From BP-133 sp040756995 (GTDB taxonomy: Bacteria > Actinomycetota > Acidimicrobiia > IMCC26256 > BP-133), in assembly GCA_040756995.1 (NCBI GenBank), contig JBFLYK010000031.1, positions 1-64,000 on the forward strand: a stretch of DNA of 64,000 bases, written 5' to 3'. Positions 40,585 through 49,798 of the stretch are shown here, one piece after another. Numbering within the stretch: position 1 is the first letter of the stretch; each line of letters opens with the position of its first letter. The position numbers and the translations under genes are program-made. The notes under the pieces are model-generated. The model was not told where the DNA came from. It saw nothing but the letters and a program-made list of their open reading frames with translations, and searched no databases.

Positions 40585-43290
40585 TTGCCCCGGGCGCGCC
40601 AGTGGCTTGACGTGAGCCTGCGCCGGAAAGGCTTCGCTGTGGTCGCCCCACCGGTCATCGGGCTCTGCCTCGCGACGGCCGCCTTCTTCGTTGCCGCCCG
40701 GCAGAACACCTTGAACCGGCGTGCAGTGGAACGCGGCGAAGAGGTGACGGCGCAGCTGCGGCTCGTCCTCGGGCTGGCGATCGACGCAGAGAGCGGCGCC
40801 CGCGGCTTCGTGCTCACCGGCGAAGAGCGCTTCCTCGAGCCCTTCGTCGCCGCCCGTACCGCGCTCCCGGCCGCATTGCAGAAACTCGACTCGCTGTTCG
40901 GTGAAACGGGCCAGAGCCAGACGGTTGCAGCATTGCGCCCCCTGATCGAGCGGCGCTTGCAGATCTCCAGTGAGATGGGCCGGCAGTCGGCCGCCGTGGC
41001 GTCGCTGCCGGCCGGGGTCGCTGAGCTCCTCGACCAGGGCAGGAGCGTCACCGATGCCATCCGGCGGCACGTGAGCGACATGGAGGCGGTGGAGCGCGCC
41101 GCCTCCGCCCGGGCCCGGGCGAGCGCCGAGCGGGCCGAGAACCTCGGCCGCGCCGCGTTGTTCGCCGGTCTTCTGCTGGGACTGATCGGTGGTCTGGGGG
41201 GCGCCGTCCTCTTCACCCAGGGGGTGGCCCGCCGGGTGATCGGGCTCCTCCGTTCGGCCGACGACCTGGCCCACGGAAAACCGGTCGTGGCCACGCCGGG
41301 TGGCTCCGACGAAGTCGGACAGCTCGGTCTGGCTCTGTCCCAGGCCAGCGACCTGTTGCGGCAACGCGAGCGGGCGCTCGAGGATGCCCGCCACTTCCTG
41401 GCCCGACTCCTCGATTCCGCTCCGACGGTCGTGCTCAGAGTGCAGCTGCCGAACCTGGACTGCGTCTACGTCAGTCCCAACGCGACACGTGTCCTCGGCC
41501 TTCCGCCCGTCGCCGAGCCTGATTTCCTCCGGAAGCGGCTTCATCCGGACTTCGTCACCACGATCAAGGCCGCGGCCCGGCGCATGACCGCAGACGGGGA
41601 GTCGGTTCGCCTGGAGGCGCTGTTCGTGGCCGGTGGGGACGTCCACCGCTGGGTATCGCTCGTCATGTTGCCCGAGTTCGATGAGTCGGCGGATGTTCGC
41701 ACCGCGCTGGTCTACCTGAACGACGATGACGAGCGCTATCGGGCCCAGGCGGAATTGAAGGAGCGGGAAGCGACGCTGCAAGCAGTCCTCGACGCCTCAC
41801 CGGACGTCATCACGATTACCGCCGCCGACGGAACGATCACCCTCGCCAACCCGGCCGTCGAGTCGGTTCTCGGCTGGCCGACCAAAAACCTGCTGGAGCG
41901 CAGCCACGCCGATTTTGTGCACCCCGACGACGCGGTCCGGATGAGGGCGGCCTTCGAAGCCCTGCTCGAGGGAACGGAGTCTCACTCCGTGGTGGCGTAC
42001 CGGGCAAAGCATGTCGACGGCCGCCTCGTGACCCTCGAAAGCCACGCGTCGGCCCTTCGCGACAACACCGGCCAACCGGTCGCGGTCGTCGCGGTGACCC
42101 GGGACATCAGCGAACGGGTGCGGATCGAAGAGATACAACGGGAGGCTCGGGAGACCGCTGAACGGGCCAACCGATCCAAGAGCGAATTCATCTCCCGGAT
42201 GAGCCATGAACTGCGCACGCCGCTCAACGCCGTCATCGGGTTCGCCCAGTTGCTCGAACTCGACGATCTCACCGCGGAGCAGCGGGAGTCGGTGAACTAC
42301 ATCCTGAAGGGAGGCCGTCACCTGCTCGACCTCATCGACGAGATCCTCGATATCGCCCGCATCGAAGCCGGCCGCCTGAAACTTTCCGCCGAGCCCGTTT
42401 CCGTCTCGGAAGCGCTGGCCGACGTCGTCGAGATGGTCGGTTCCATGGCGGCGCGAGCCGACGTCGAGATTCTCGAGTGGAGCGTGACTCCCGACCTGCA
42501 CGTGCTCGCCGACCGTCAGCGTCTGGTTCAGATCCTCCTCAACCTGTTGTCCAACGCGGTCAAGTACAACCGGCCGCAGGGCACTGTTCAGATCACCTGC
42601 CAGCGGGCCGACGCCGGACGGATCCAGGTCGACGTGATCGACACGGGCTTCGGGATCCGTAACGAAGATCTTCCGCTGCTGTTCTCGCCGTTCGAGCGTC
42701 TCGGAGCCGAGCAGACGGCGATTGAAGGGACGGGGATCGGTTTGGCGCTGTCCCGTCAGCTGGCTGAGGCGATGGGTGGGTGCCTCGAGGTCAGCTCGCT
42801 CGTCGGACGGGGCAGCACGTTCTCCCTTGTGCTTCCCGAGGCGGAAGGGCAGGTGGAACGGTACGAGCGGCTCAACGGAGACGCTGTACGTTCCGTCATC
42901 CCGTCGCGGGGCGGGACGGTGCTGCACATTGAGGACAACCTCTCCAACCTCAAGCTGGTCGAACGCATCCTCGCCCGCCACGCCTCGATGCGGGTGGTGG
43001 CCACCATGCAGGGGCGGCTCGGCATCCAGCTGGCCCGGGAGCACCGACCCCGAGTCGTGCTCCTCGACCTGCATCTGCCGGACATCGGAGGAGACGAGGT
43101 CCTACGGCAGCTGCGGGACGACCCGGCGACTTCGAACATCCCGGTCGTAATCGTCAGCGCCGACGCCACGCGGGGTGAGATTCAGCGGCTGCTGGCCGCC
43201 GGCGCAGCCGGGTACGTCACCAAGCCGATCGATGTCCGCGAGCTCCTTCGTGTGCTCGACGACGTGCTCACTGATGAACCTGATGCCTGA
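40585..43290 (+). CDS. Hybrid histidine kinase (CHASE3-HAMP-PAS-PAS-HisKA-HATPase-REC)
   Basis: 901 residues. TM1 (VVAPPVIGLCLATAAFFVAA, ~18-37), a CHASE3 sensor (VLGLAIDAESGARGFVLTGE, ~60-80), TM2 (~193-215), HAMP, two PAS domains (~265-375 and ~390-510), HisKA with the phospho-His in FISRMSHELRTPLNAVIGFA, HATPase boxes (NLLSNAVKYN, DTGFGI, GTGIGLALSRQL) and a C-terminal receiver (Asp in VLLDLHLPD, Lys in VTKPID). It senses an envelope or membrane cue. TTG 40585 is a weak start without SD; GTG 40612 is an alternative. It overlaps the following receiver gene. Confidence 0.9.
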   Translation: MPRARQWLDVSLRRKGFAVVAPPVIGLCLATAAFFVAARQNTLNRRAVERGEEVTAQLRLVLGLAIDAESGARGFVLTGEERFLEPFVAARTALPAALQKLDSLFGETGQSQTVAALRPLIERRLQISSEMGRQSAAVASLPAGVAELLDQGRSVTDAIRRHVSDMEAVERAASARARASAERAENLGRAALFAGLLLGLIGGLGGAVLFTQGVARRVIGLLRSADDLAHGKPVVATPGGSDEVGQLGLALSQASDLLRQRERALEDARHFLARLLDSAPTVVLRVQLPNLDCVYVSPNATRVLGLPPVAEPDFLRKRLHPDFVTTIKAAARRMTADGESVRLEALFVAGGDVHRWVSLVMLPEFDESADVRTALVYLNDDDERYRAQAELKEREATLQAVLDASPDVITITAADGTITLANPAVESVLGWPTKNLLERSHADFVHPDDAVRMRAAFEALLEGTESHSVVAYRAKHVDGRLVTLESHASALRDNTGQPVAVVAVTRDISERVRIEEIQREARETAERANRSKSEFISRMSHELRTPLNAVIGFAQLLELDDLTAEQRESVNYILKGGRHLLDLIDEILDIARIEAGRLKLSAEPVSVSEALADVVEMVGSMAARADVEILEWSVTPDLHVLADRQRLVQILLNLLSNAVKYNRPQGTVQITCQRADAGRIQVDVIDTGFGIRNEDLPLLFSPFERLGAEQTAIEGTGIGLALSRQLAEAMGGCLEVSSLVGRGSTFSLVLPEAEGQVERYERLNGDAVRSVIPSRGGTVLHIEDNLSNLKLVERILARHASMRVVATMQGRLGIQLAREHRPRVVLLDLHLPDIGGDEVLRQLRDDPATSNIPVVIVSADATRGEIQRLLAAGAAGYVTKPIDVRELLRVLDDVLTDEPDA

Positions 43291-43669
43291 TCAAGTCGGC
43301 GCCGAGCCGACGATTCTCATCGTCGACGACTCCCCCGACAACGTGCGGCTGCTCTCCCGCATCCTCCAGCGCGGCGGGTACAGCAATGTCAACGGAGTAT
43401 CCGACCCCCGGCTCGTTCCAGGACGCGTGCAAGTCGACCGACCCGACCTGGTGATCCTCGACATCCACATGCCCCATGTCGACGGGTTGTCCCTCCTCGA
43501 GCAGATCGCCAAGGATTCTGAGCACGACGTCCGCTTCATCGTCGTCACCGGAGACCGTGACGACCGGCTGCGCGTACAGGCCCGTCTGCACGGAGCTCAC
43601 GACGTCATCATCAAGCCGTTCAACATCGACGATGTCCTGATCCGGGTCCGGCTCGTGCTCGAGCAATGA
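43274..43669 (+). CDS. Stand-alone response regulator receiver
   Basis: 131 residues, essentially one REC domain: acidic pair in TILIVDDSPDNVRLL, phospho-Asp in LVILDIHMPHVDG, Thr in FIVVTGD and Lys in VIIKPFNIDD. There is no output domain, so it probably relays phosphate or controls a partner protein. ATG 43274 overlaps the upstream kinase by 17 nt (ATG 43283 is possible), and its stop overlaps the next kinase start (ATGA). It lies between two hybrid kinases and may carry phosphate between them. Confidence 0.9.
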   Translation: MNLMPDQVGAEPTILIVDDSPDNVRLLSRILQRGGYSNVNGVSDPRLVPGRVQVDRPDLVILDIHMPHVDGLSLLEQIAKDSEHDVRFIVVTGDRDDRLRVQARLHGAHDVIIKPFNIDDVLIRVRLVLEQ

Positions 43670-46600
43670 CCGCCGCCAGACCAGGGCCCGAGAGAGTCGT
43701 TCGACGCCGCTGGGGGAAACCGGGTCTCAGGCTGGCCTTCATGGCGCTCGTTCTGACCGCCATGCTGCCCGTCGTTGCGCTGGTCGTGGCATCGGCCGTG
43801 AACCAGAGGACGCAGGCTCGGAGGATCGTGGGTGCCGAAGCGGCGCGGGTCGCCCGTCTCGCCGCCCTTCGCGAAGCCGACCTGATCGACGGTGGTCGGA
43901 ATGTTCTCACCACGATCGTCCAGCAGGCCCCGATCCGGAGTTTCACCACCGAAGCCTGTTCGGCCCGGCTCGCCGAACTGCTGCCGCTGTACCCGCGGTT
44001 CGCCAACATGGGGGTCGTCGACCGGGCGGGAAACCTGGTGTGCAGCGCCATCAAGCCGGCCGAGCCGCTCAACTTCGCCGACCGGCCCTGGTTCCAGCGG
44101 GCCGTCAGCACGCACGCCTTCGCGCTCGGCGACTACCAGGTGGGCCGGATCACCGGCCGGCCCTCGCTGGTGTTCGGCCTGCCGATCCTCGACCCGGAAG
44201 CGGTGGTCTCCGGCGTGGTCTGGGCGGCCCTCGATCTCAGCTGGCTCCAGCAGTTCGCCGCTCAGGTCAAGCTGCCCGGGAAGCCGGCGGTCGTCCTCAT
44301 GGATCGGCAGGGCACCGTGCTGGCCCGGGAACCGGACCCCGATCGGTGGGTCGGTACACGCGTTCGCAACATCGCCGAGATCATCCGCCGGGGCGACTCA
44401 GCCCCTCTGGAAAGCCTGGGAATCGATGGGGTCGATCGGGTCTACGCCAACGTTCTGCTCGGCGATCGCACCGATCCCCACGCCATCGTCGGAGTCGGAA
44501 TTGCCACGTCGGGCGCCTATCGGGATGCCAACCGGGCGCTGCAACGCAACCTTGTCGTTCTCGCGATCATCTGCGCACTGGGCATCGGAGCGGCCCGGTT
44601 GCTCGCCAACCGCTTCATCCTCGACCCGACCCATTCCCTCGTGGCAGTCGCCCAGCGTCTGGCGGCGGGAGACCTGACCGCCCGGGTCGGTCCCCCGTAC
44701 CCGCCCGGGGAGATCGGCCTTGCCGGAGAAGCCTTCGACGCGATGGCCGTCTCCCTCGAATCGCGGGACATGGCGCTCATGCGGGCGGCCGACGTGCAGC
44801 GGAAGAGCGAATCCCGATTCAAGGCGTTGCTCGAGGCCGCCCCCGACGCCACCATCGGCGTCGACCGGGTCGGGACCATCAAGCTCGTGAACCGCCGAGC
44901 CGAAGTTCTCTTCGGGGCCGAGCGGAAGGAGCTTCTCGGAGCCGGAATCCAGGCATTGTGCCCGGACCTTCCCGTCGAGTTGATCGGACGCCCGGACCGT
45001 CCGGCCTCGGCACTCCGGCGGGGCCCGGTTGACGTGACCGCCGTGCGGCGCGACGGTTCAAAGTTCCCAGCCGAAGTCACCCTCTCCGCGCTCGACACCG
45101 ATGAAGGGCCGCTGGTGTCGATCGCCGTCCGGGATGTCACCGAGCGCAAAGAGGCGGAAGACGCGGTCGCCCGGATCGCCCATCAACTCCAGGAGATTAT
45201 TGACAACGCTCCCGCGCTCATCTCCATGCAGGACACCGAAGGCCGTTACATCCTGGTGAACCGGCAATTCGAGACGGTACGGGGCATCGACCGGTCGGCC
45301 GCCACCGGCCGGCTGCCAACTGATCTGTTCGGTCCTGAGGTCGGTGAGGAGATCCGCCTCCGGGACCTCGAGCCCGTGGTGACCGGAGCCGCCGTCGAGG
45401 GTGAGGAAGTCATCTTCGTCGATGGCGAACCGCACTGGTTCCTGGGTCTCCGCTTCCCCCTTCACGACTCGACCGGCCGCCTGTACGCCGTGTGCGCCAT
45501 CCTCACCGACGTCACCGAACGCATCCAGGCCGAGTCGCAACGGCAGGCCCTGGCCGCTCAACTCCAGCAGTCGCAACGCTTGGAGAGCCTCGGTCAGCTG
45601 GCCGGCGGAATCGCCCACGACTTCAACAACCTGCTCGGAGTGATCCTCAACTACGCCGACTTCATCCTCGACGCCGTCGAGGCGGCTCCCGGAGACGTCG
45701 AACCGCTCTTCGCGTCGGTGCAAGCCGACACACAGGCGATCTTCCAGGCGGCCCAGACGGGCGCCGCGCTCACCCGGCAACTCCTGATCTTCGGCCGCCG
45801 AGACCCGGTGCAACCGCGGCTCCTCAATCTTGATGAGGTCGTGCGGGGCCTCGAGCCGCTGCTGAGACGGACCATCGGCGAGGACGTCGACCTGCGGCTC
45901 TCGCTCGACTCACATTCGGCATTGGTCCGGGCGGACCCCGGCCGGCTCGAACAGGTGCTGCTCAACGTGGCGGTGAACGCGCGGGACGCCATGCCGTCCG
46001 GTGGCCGGTTGATGATCGCCACGTCCGTGGTTGATCTCGACGATGCCACGGCGCTCGAGGCCGGAGTCGAGCCGGGCCGCTGGGTCCGCCTCGCCATGTC
46101 GGACACCGGAGTCGGCATGAGCCATTCCGTGGCGGCCCGGGCGTTCGAACCCTTCTTCACGACGAAGCCAAAAGGGCACGGGACAGGGCTCGGGCTGGCG
46201 ACCGTGTTCGGCGTCGTCCGCGACGCCGGGGGCCAGGTGGCGATCAACTCGTCTCCCGGGGAAGGGACGACGCTGCTGATCCACCTTCCGGCTGCCGAGG
46301 GCCGCGTCGCGGCCGAAGGCGACAAGACCGCCAATGGCGCCCGCGGCGGGCATGGGCAGACCGTGCTCGTGGTTGAAGACGACGACGTCATGCGGGAGGT
46401 CGCTCGCCGGATCCTTGCCCGGGACGGCTACGCGGTGATCACCGCCGCTGATGCCACTGAGGCGCTGCGAATCTGTGAAGACACCGCAGTCGACATCGAC
46501 CTGGTCCTCTCAGACGTCGTGATGCCGGGACTCTCAGGGCCCGATCTCGTGGCGCGGCTGCGCACCGTCCGGCCCGATGTCCGGTCGATCTACATGTCCG

Positions 46601-46719
46601 GCTATCCGGAAGACTTCGTCGCCCGGCGCCATCCCGGTGACGACGTGACCGTCATCCGGAAGCCATTCACACCGGGTGTGTTGCTGCGCCAGATCCGGCG
46701 CGCCCTGGACGAGCCTTAG
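43666..46719 (+). CDS. Hybrid histidine kinase (dCache-HAMP-PAS-PAS-HisKA-HATPase-REC)
   Basis: 1017 residues. TM1 (AFMALVLTAMLPVVALVVAS, ~25-44); dCache_1 sensor (~45-285, with FANMGVVDRAGNLVCSAIKP and NFADRPWFQRAVSTHAF); TM2 (~290-310); HAMP; two PAS domains (~385-500, ~510-625); NtrB-like HisKA with phospho-His in LAGGIAHDFNNLLGVILNYA; HATPase (NVAVNARDAMPSGG, DTGVGM, GTGLGLATVFG); C-terminal receiver (Asp in LVLSDVVMPGLSG, Lys in VIRKPFTPG). Extracellular small ligands are the usual dCache signals. Its stop overlaps the stop of the convergent EAL gene. Confidence 0.93.
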   Translation: MTAARPGPERVVRRRWGKPGLRLAFMALVLTAMLPVVALVVASAVNQRTQARRIVGAEAARVARLAALREADLIDGGRNVLTTIVQQAPIRSFTTEACSARLAELLPLYPRFANMGVVDRAGNLVCSAIKPAEPLNFADRPWFQRAVSTHAFALGDYQVGRITGRPSLVFGLPILDPEAVVSGVVWAALDLSWLQQFAAQVKLPGKPAVVLMDRQGTVLAREPDPDRWVGTRVRNIAEIIRRGDSAPLESLGIDGVDRVYANVLLGDRTDPHAIVGVGIATSGAYRDANRALQRNLVVLAIICALGIGAARLLANRFILDPTHSLVAVAQRLAAGDLTARVGPPYPPGEIGLAGEAFDAMAVSLESRDMALMRAADVQRKSESRFKALLEAAPDATIGVDRVGTIKLVNRRAEVLFGAERKELLGAGIQALCPDLPVELIGRPDRPASALRRGPVDVTAVRRDGSKFPAEVTLSALDTDEGPLVSIAVRDVTERKEAEDAVARIAHQLQEIIDNAPALISMQDTEGRYILVNRQFETVRGIDRSAATGRLPTDLFGPEVGEEIRLRDLEPVVTGAAVEGEEVIFVDGEPHWFLGLRFPLHDSTGRLYAVCAILTDVTERIQAESQRQALAAQLQQSQRLESLGQLAGGIAHDFNNLLGVILNYADFILDAVEAAPGDVEPLFASVQADTQAIFQAAQTGAALTRQLLIFGRRDPVQPRLLNLDEVVRGLEPLLRRTIGEDVDLRLSLDSHSALVRADPGRLEQVLLNVAVNARDAMPSGGRLMIATSVVDLDDATALEAGVEPGRWVRLAMSDTGVGMSHSVAARAFEPFFTTKPKGHGTGLGLATVFGVVRDAGGQVAINSSPGEGTTLLIHLPAAEGRVAAEGDKTANGARGGHGQTVLVVEDDDVMREVARRILARDGYAVITAADATEALRICEDTAVDIDLVLSDVVMPGLSGPDLVARLRTVRPDVRSIYMSGYPEDFVARRHPGDDVTVIRKPFTPGVLLRQIRRALDEP

Positions 46720-48332
46720 CGGTCGAAAGCGGTGCCCGCCGCGAGCAGACGTTCGAAGTCGGCTGCAGGAAGCGGTCGTCCGAACAGATAGCCCTGGGCG
46801 AGGTCGCATCCGAGCGCGCGGAGATGAGCGAGTTGCGCCGGAGTCTCGACGCCCTCGCCCAACGTCCGCTTCCCCAAGCTCTGGGCCAGCCGCACGATGG
46901 CGGTGACGAGCGCCCATTCCTCGTCGGTACGGGCTACTCCGCCGACGAAGGAACGGTCGATCTTCACGACGTCGACGGGCAGGTCGCGCAGGTAGCTGAG
47001 GGAGGAATACCCGGTGCCGAAATCGTCCATGGACAGCGTGAGGCCCATCGACCGCAGCTCGTCCAGCCGGCGGATCATGCGGTCGGGGTCGTCCATGAGA
47101 GACGACTCCGTCACCTCGAGGGTGACCCGCTGCGGTTCGATCCCGATGCCCTCGATCACGGTGGCGATCTCACGGGTCAGTGCCGCCGACGCCAGCTGGC
47201 GTACCGACAGGTTGACGGCGATTTCGAGCGGCGCACCAGGCCGGTACGCCTCGTTCTAGACCCGCATCTGGCGGCAGGCCTCCTGGAGCGTCCAGACCCC
47301 GATGCCGAGAATCGCGCCGGACGACTCGGCCAGCTCGATGAAATCCGTCGGCATGACGATCTCACCGCTGCCCCGGCGCCAGCGGATCAACGCCTCGGCG
47401 CCGACCAGTTCATGCTCCCGCAGATCGACAACCGGCTGATAGTGCACCTCGAACTCGCCCCGCTCGACCGCCGAACGTAGCCCGACTTCCCGTTCCCGGC
47501 GCAGTTCGAGCGCGTGGTGAGCGGCGGGATCGTAGACCTCCGCTACCGACCCGGCGTCCCGGGCGGCCACCAGGGCCAGTTCGGCGTGCCGCAAGAGGGA
47601 AGCGGCGTCATCGCCCGGGCCGGGCTGGCTCGCTCCCACGTGAAGGTCGATGCGGACAATGCCTGTGCTTACGGCGACGGGAGCGTCGAGGGCGCCGGCC
47701 AGTGCCGCGCCGCTCGCCGCCAGCCAGCCGGCGTCAGGTCCGTCGGTGACCAGGACGGCGAAGCGGCTGGCGTAGCGGGTTGCCACCGCGCCGGCGGGCA
47801 GGGCGGCCGCCAGCCGTTCTGCCAGCTTGCGGAGCAGTTCGTCGCCGGCGGCATGGCTGACGGCCTGGTTGACGGCCTCCACCCCGGAAGCCTCGATGAC
47901 GATGACACCGCAGTCCGCACCGGCGGCCAGGACGGCGTCGACGGCTGTGGCGAAGGATGCTCGATCGACGAGGCCCGCCACAACGTCGGAGGCGTTGGTG
48001 GGCGCCGCGAGGATCCAGACGCCGCGACGGGCACGACGGCCGAAGGCCGCGGCGATGACATCGGCCGGTACACAGCTGCCGTCGGGCTGGACGAGGCACG
48101 CCGCCGTGCGCACGGTCGACGTTCCCGCCCGCAGGGCCAGCTGGCAGGCCCGGTCGATCTCCGGCCAGATTTCCCGGATGGGGCGGCCGACGATGTCGTC
48201 CGCGGTCCAGCCGAAGGTCGCCTGGCGGGAGTCCCACTGCCGGACCGTGCCGTGCCGGTCGACCCTCATGAGGAGGCCGGCGCCGGCGACCGCGTGCGTG
48301 ATTGCCCCGAGGGCACCCCGGCGGCCGGTCAC
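46716..48332 (-). pseudogene. PAS - degenerate GGDEF - EAL protein interrupted by one in-frame TAG
   Basis: Reading from GTG 48332 (GTGA overlap with the upstream response-regulator gene) gives a PAS domain (VRQWDSRQATFGWTADDIVG), a degenerate GGDEF domain (site reads RYASRFAVLV) and an EAL domain. Within EAL, TAG at 47258-47256 stands where homologues have a Trp-like residue (QMRV-stop-NEAYRPGAPLEI). The frame then continues unbroken to 46716 with catalytic elements intact: EALIRW, NLS, EVTES, DDFGTGYSSL, KIDRSF, EGVE. One G-to-A change from TGG would explain it. The break is probably a recent nonsense mutation, a sequencing error, or a read-through site. The family degrades c-di-GMP. Confidence 0.85.
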
Positions 48333-49045
48333 GGCTCGAACCGATATCCCACTCCCCGGACGGTGTGCAGCCACCGGGGCTGCTCGGGATCCTCCTCGAT
48401 CTTCCGGCGGAGTCGGCGGATGTGCTCCGTTACCGTCGCCGGATCCTGCCAATCCCGCGACGACCCCCACACCTCTTCGAGCAGCTGCGCCCGGGAAAAG
48501 ACCCGGCGGGGTTCGGAGGCCAGCCGAGCCAGGAGGTCGAACTCCTTGGCCGTGGTCTCCACCCGCTCGCCACGGACGACAATCTCCCGTTCGGCGACCC
48601 GAATCTCGAGCCCGCCGAATTCGAGCGTGCTCGGCGGGGCGGGCCGGGACCGGCGGAGCACCGAGCGGATGCGGGCGGGGAGTTCTCGAACGAGGAAGGG
48701 CTTGACGATGTAGTCGTCGGCTCCCATCTCCAGTGCGACGACGCGTTCGCTCTCCTCGGCCCGGCCGCTCAGGACGATGACCGGTAGTTCGCTGGTACGC
48801 CGGATCTCCGTCAGCACCTCGAGCCCGCCCATCCCCGGCATGCCCAGGTCGAGCAGGATCAGATCGGGCGGGTCCGCGGTCACCGCCTTGAGCGCCTCAT
48901 CTCCGTTGCTTGCTTCGGTGACCGCGAAGCCGGCTCGGTCGAGGGCTCGTCGGGCGGCCTCGCGGGCCTCGCCGGAGTCGTCGACCACGAGCACACGAGT
49001 GGGGCCCGGAGAGCCCGGCTCACGGTGGCGCGGGGTGTCGGTCAT
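48329..49045 (-). CDS. OmpR/PhoB-family response regulator
   Basis: 238 residues. Receiver: RVLVVDDSGEAREAARRALD, phospho-Asp in LILLDLGMPGMGG, Lys in YIVKPFLVRE. C-terminal winged helix: TTAKEFDLLARLASEPRRVF, ATVTEHIRRLRRKIEEDPEQ and VRGVGYRFEP. It should bind DNA as a dimer, often at direct repeats. It overlaps the broken EAL gene and faces the kinase operon; the kinases lack a DNA-binding partner on their own strand, so this is the natural candidate. A TAGGGT hexamer 13 nt upstream of ATG 49045 gives a very short leader. Confidence 0.93.
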   Translation of the reverse strand: MTDTPRHREPGSPGPTRVLVVDDSGEAREAARRALDRAGFAVTEASNGDEALKAVTADPPDLILLDLGMPGMGGLEVLTEIRRTSELPVIVLSGRAEESERVVALEMGADDYIVKPFLVRELPARIRSVLRRSRPAPPSTLEFGGLEIRVAEREIVVRGERVETTAKEFDLLARLASEPRRVFSRAQLLEEVWGSSRDWQDPATVTEHIRRLRRKIEEDPEQPRWLHTVRGVGYRFEP

Positions 49046-49115
49046 GGGATCCGGCGTTACCCTATCCCAGCCGGCTGGGCGCGCGACTGAGTCTCACACT
49101 CCGGCGACGACGGTG

Positions 49116-49703
49116 CTAGCCCGCCCGGGACGGCCGGGCGCGAGCGGGCCCGGCCACCCGCAGGGCCTCGTGGGTGAGCGCTACGAGCGATGCGCTCGGG
49201 TCCATGGCCAGCCACATGCAGATCGCTTCGAGCAGGGCAGCCATGGCCGACTGGGCAACGACGCGCGTGGCGAATGCGCCGTCGGGCGTCCCGTTCGATA
49301 GTTCCCGGGCGAGGACTGCTCCCCAGTCGTGCATCATGACGAAAGCCCGGGCGCGCAGCCGGTCGCTGGCCACGATGATGCTCAGCTCCAGACGGAACGC
49401 GTCGCCCTCCGATTCGAGTCGGCCGGCGAGGTCGACCAGCGCCCGGCGGGCCCGGCTCACGTCAGACCCCCGCTGCAGGGCCGCCTGGCGGCAGATGTGG
49501 TCGAGCTGGCGGGTGTACCGGTCGAAGAGAATGTCGTCTTTCGATCGGAAGTAACGGAACACCGTCGCCCGTGACACGCCGGCTGCGGCGGCGATGTCGG
49601 CGACTGTGGTCTGCTCGTAGCCCCGGGTCGCAAAGAGGCGGAGGGCCACGGCCGAGATGGCCTGGCGGCTCGCCGTCGTCACATCGGCCGAAGACACGTC
49701 CAC
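49116..49703 (-). CDS. TetR-family transcriptional regulator
   Basis: 195 residues from GTG 49703, preceded by AGGGGGC. HTH: ALRLFATRGYEQTTVADIAA then AAGVSRATVFRYFRSKDDIL. The ligand-binding half is helical (SEGDAFRLELSIIVASDRLR). It lies downstream of the sigma-factor-like gene on the same strand, with 95 nt between. Targets are not evident from adjacent inverted repeats. Confidence 0.88.
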   Translation of the reverse strand: MDVSSADVTTASRQAISAVALRLFATRGYEQTTVADIAAAAGVSRATVFRYFRSKDDILFDRYTRQLDHICRQAALQRGSDVSRARRALVDLAGRLESEGDAFRLELSIIVASDRLRARAFVMMHDWGAVLARELSNGTPDGAFATRVVAQSAMAALLEAICMWLAMDPSASLVALTHEALRVAGPARARPSRAG

Positions 49704-49798
49704 CGGTGCCCCCTTGATCGGCCTCAGTATTCCCCAACCGCTCGGTCGGTGGAAGCGGTCGCAGGCGATGGCGGGCGACGAACGGTAGGCCAGGCGTA

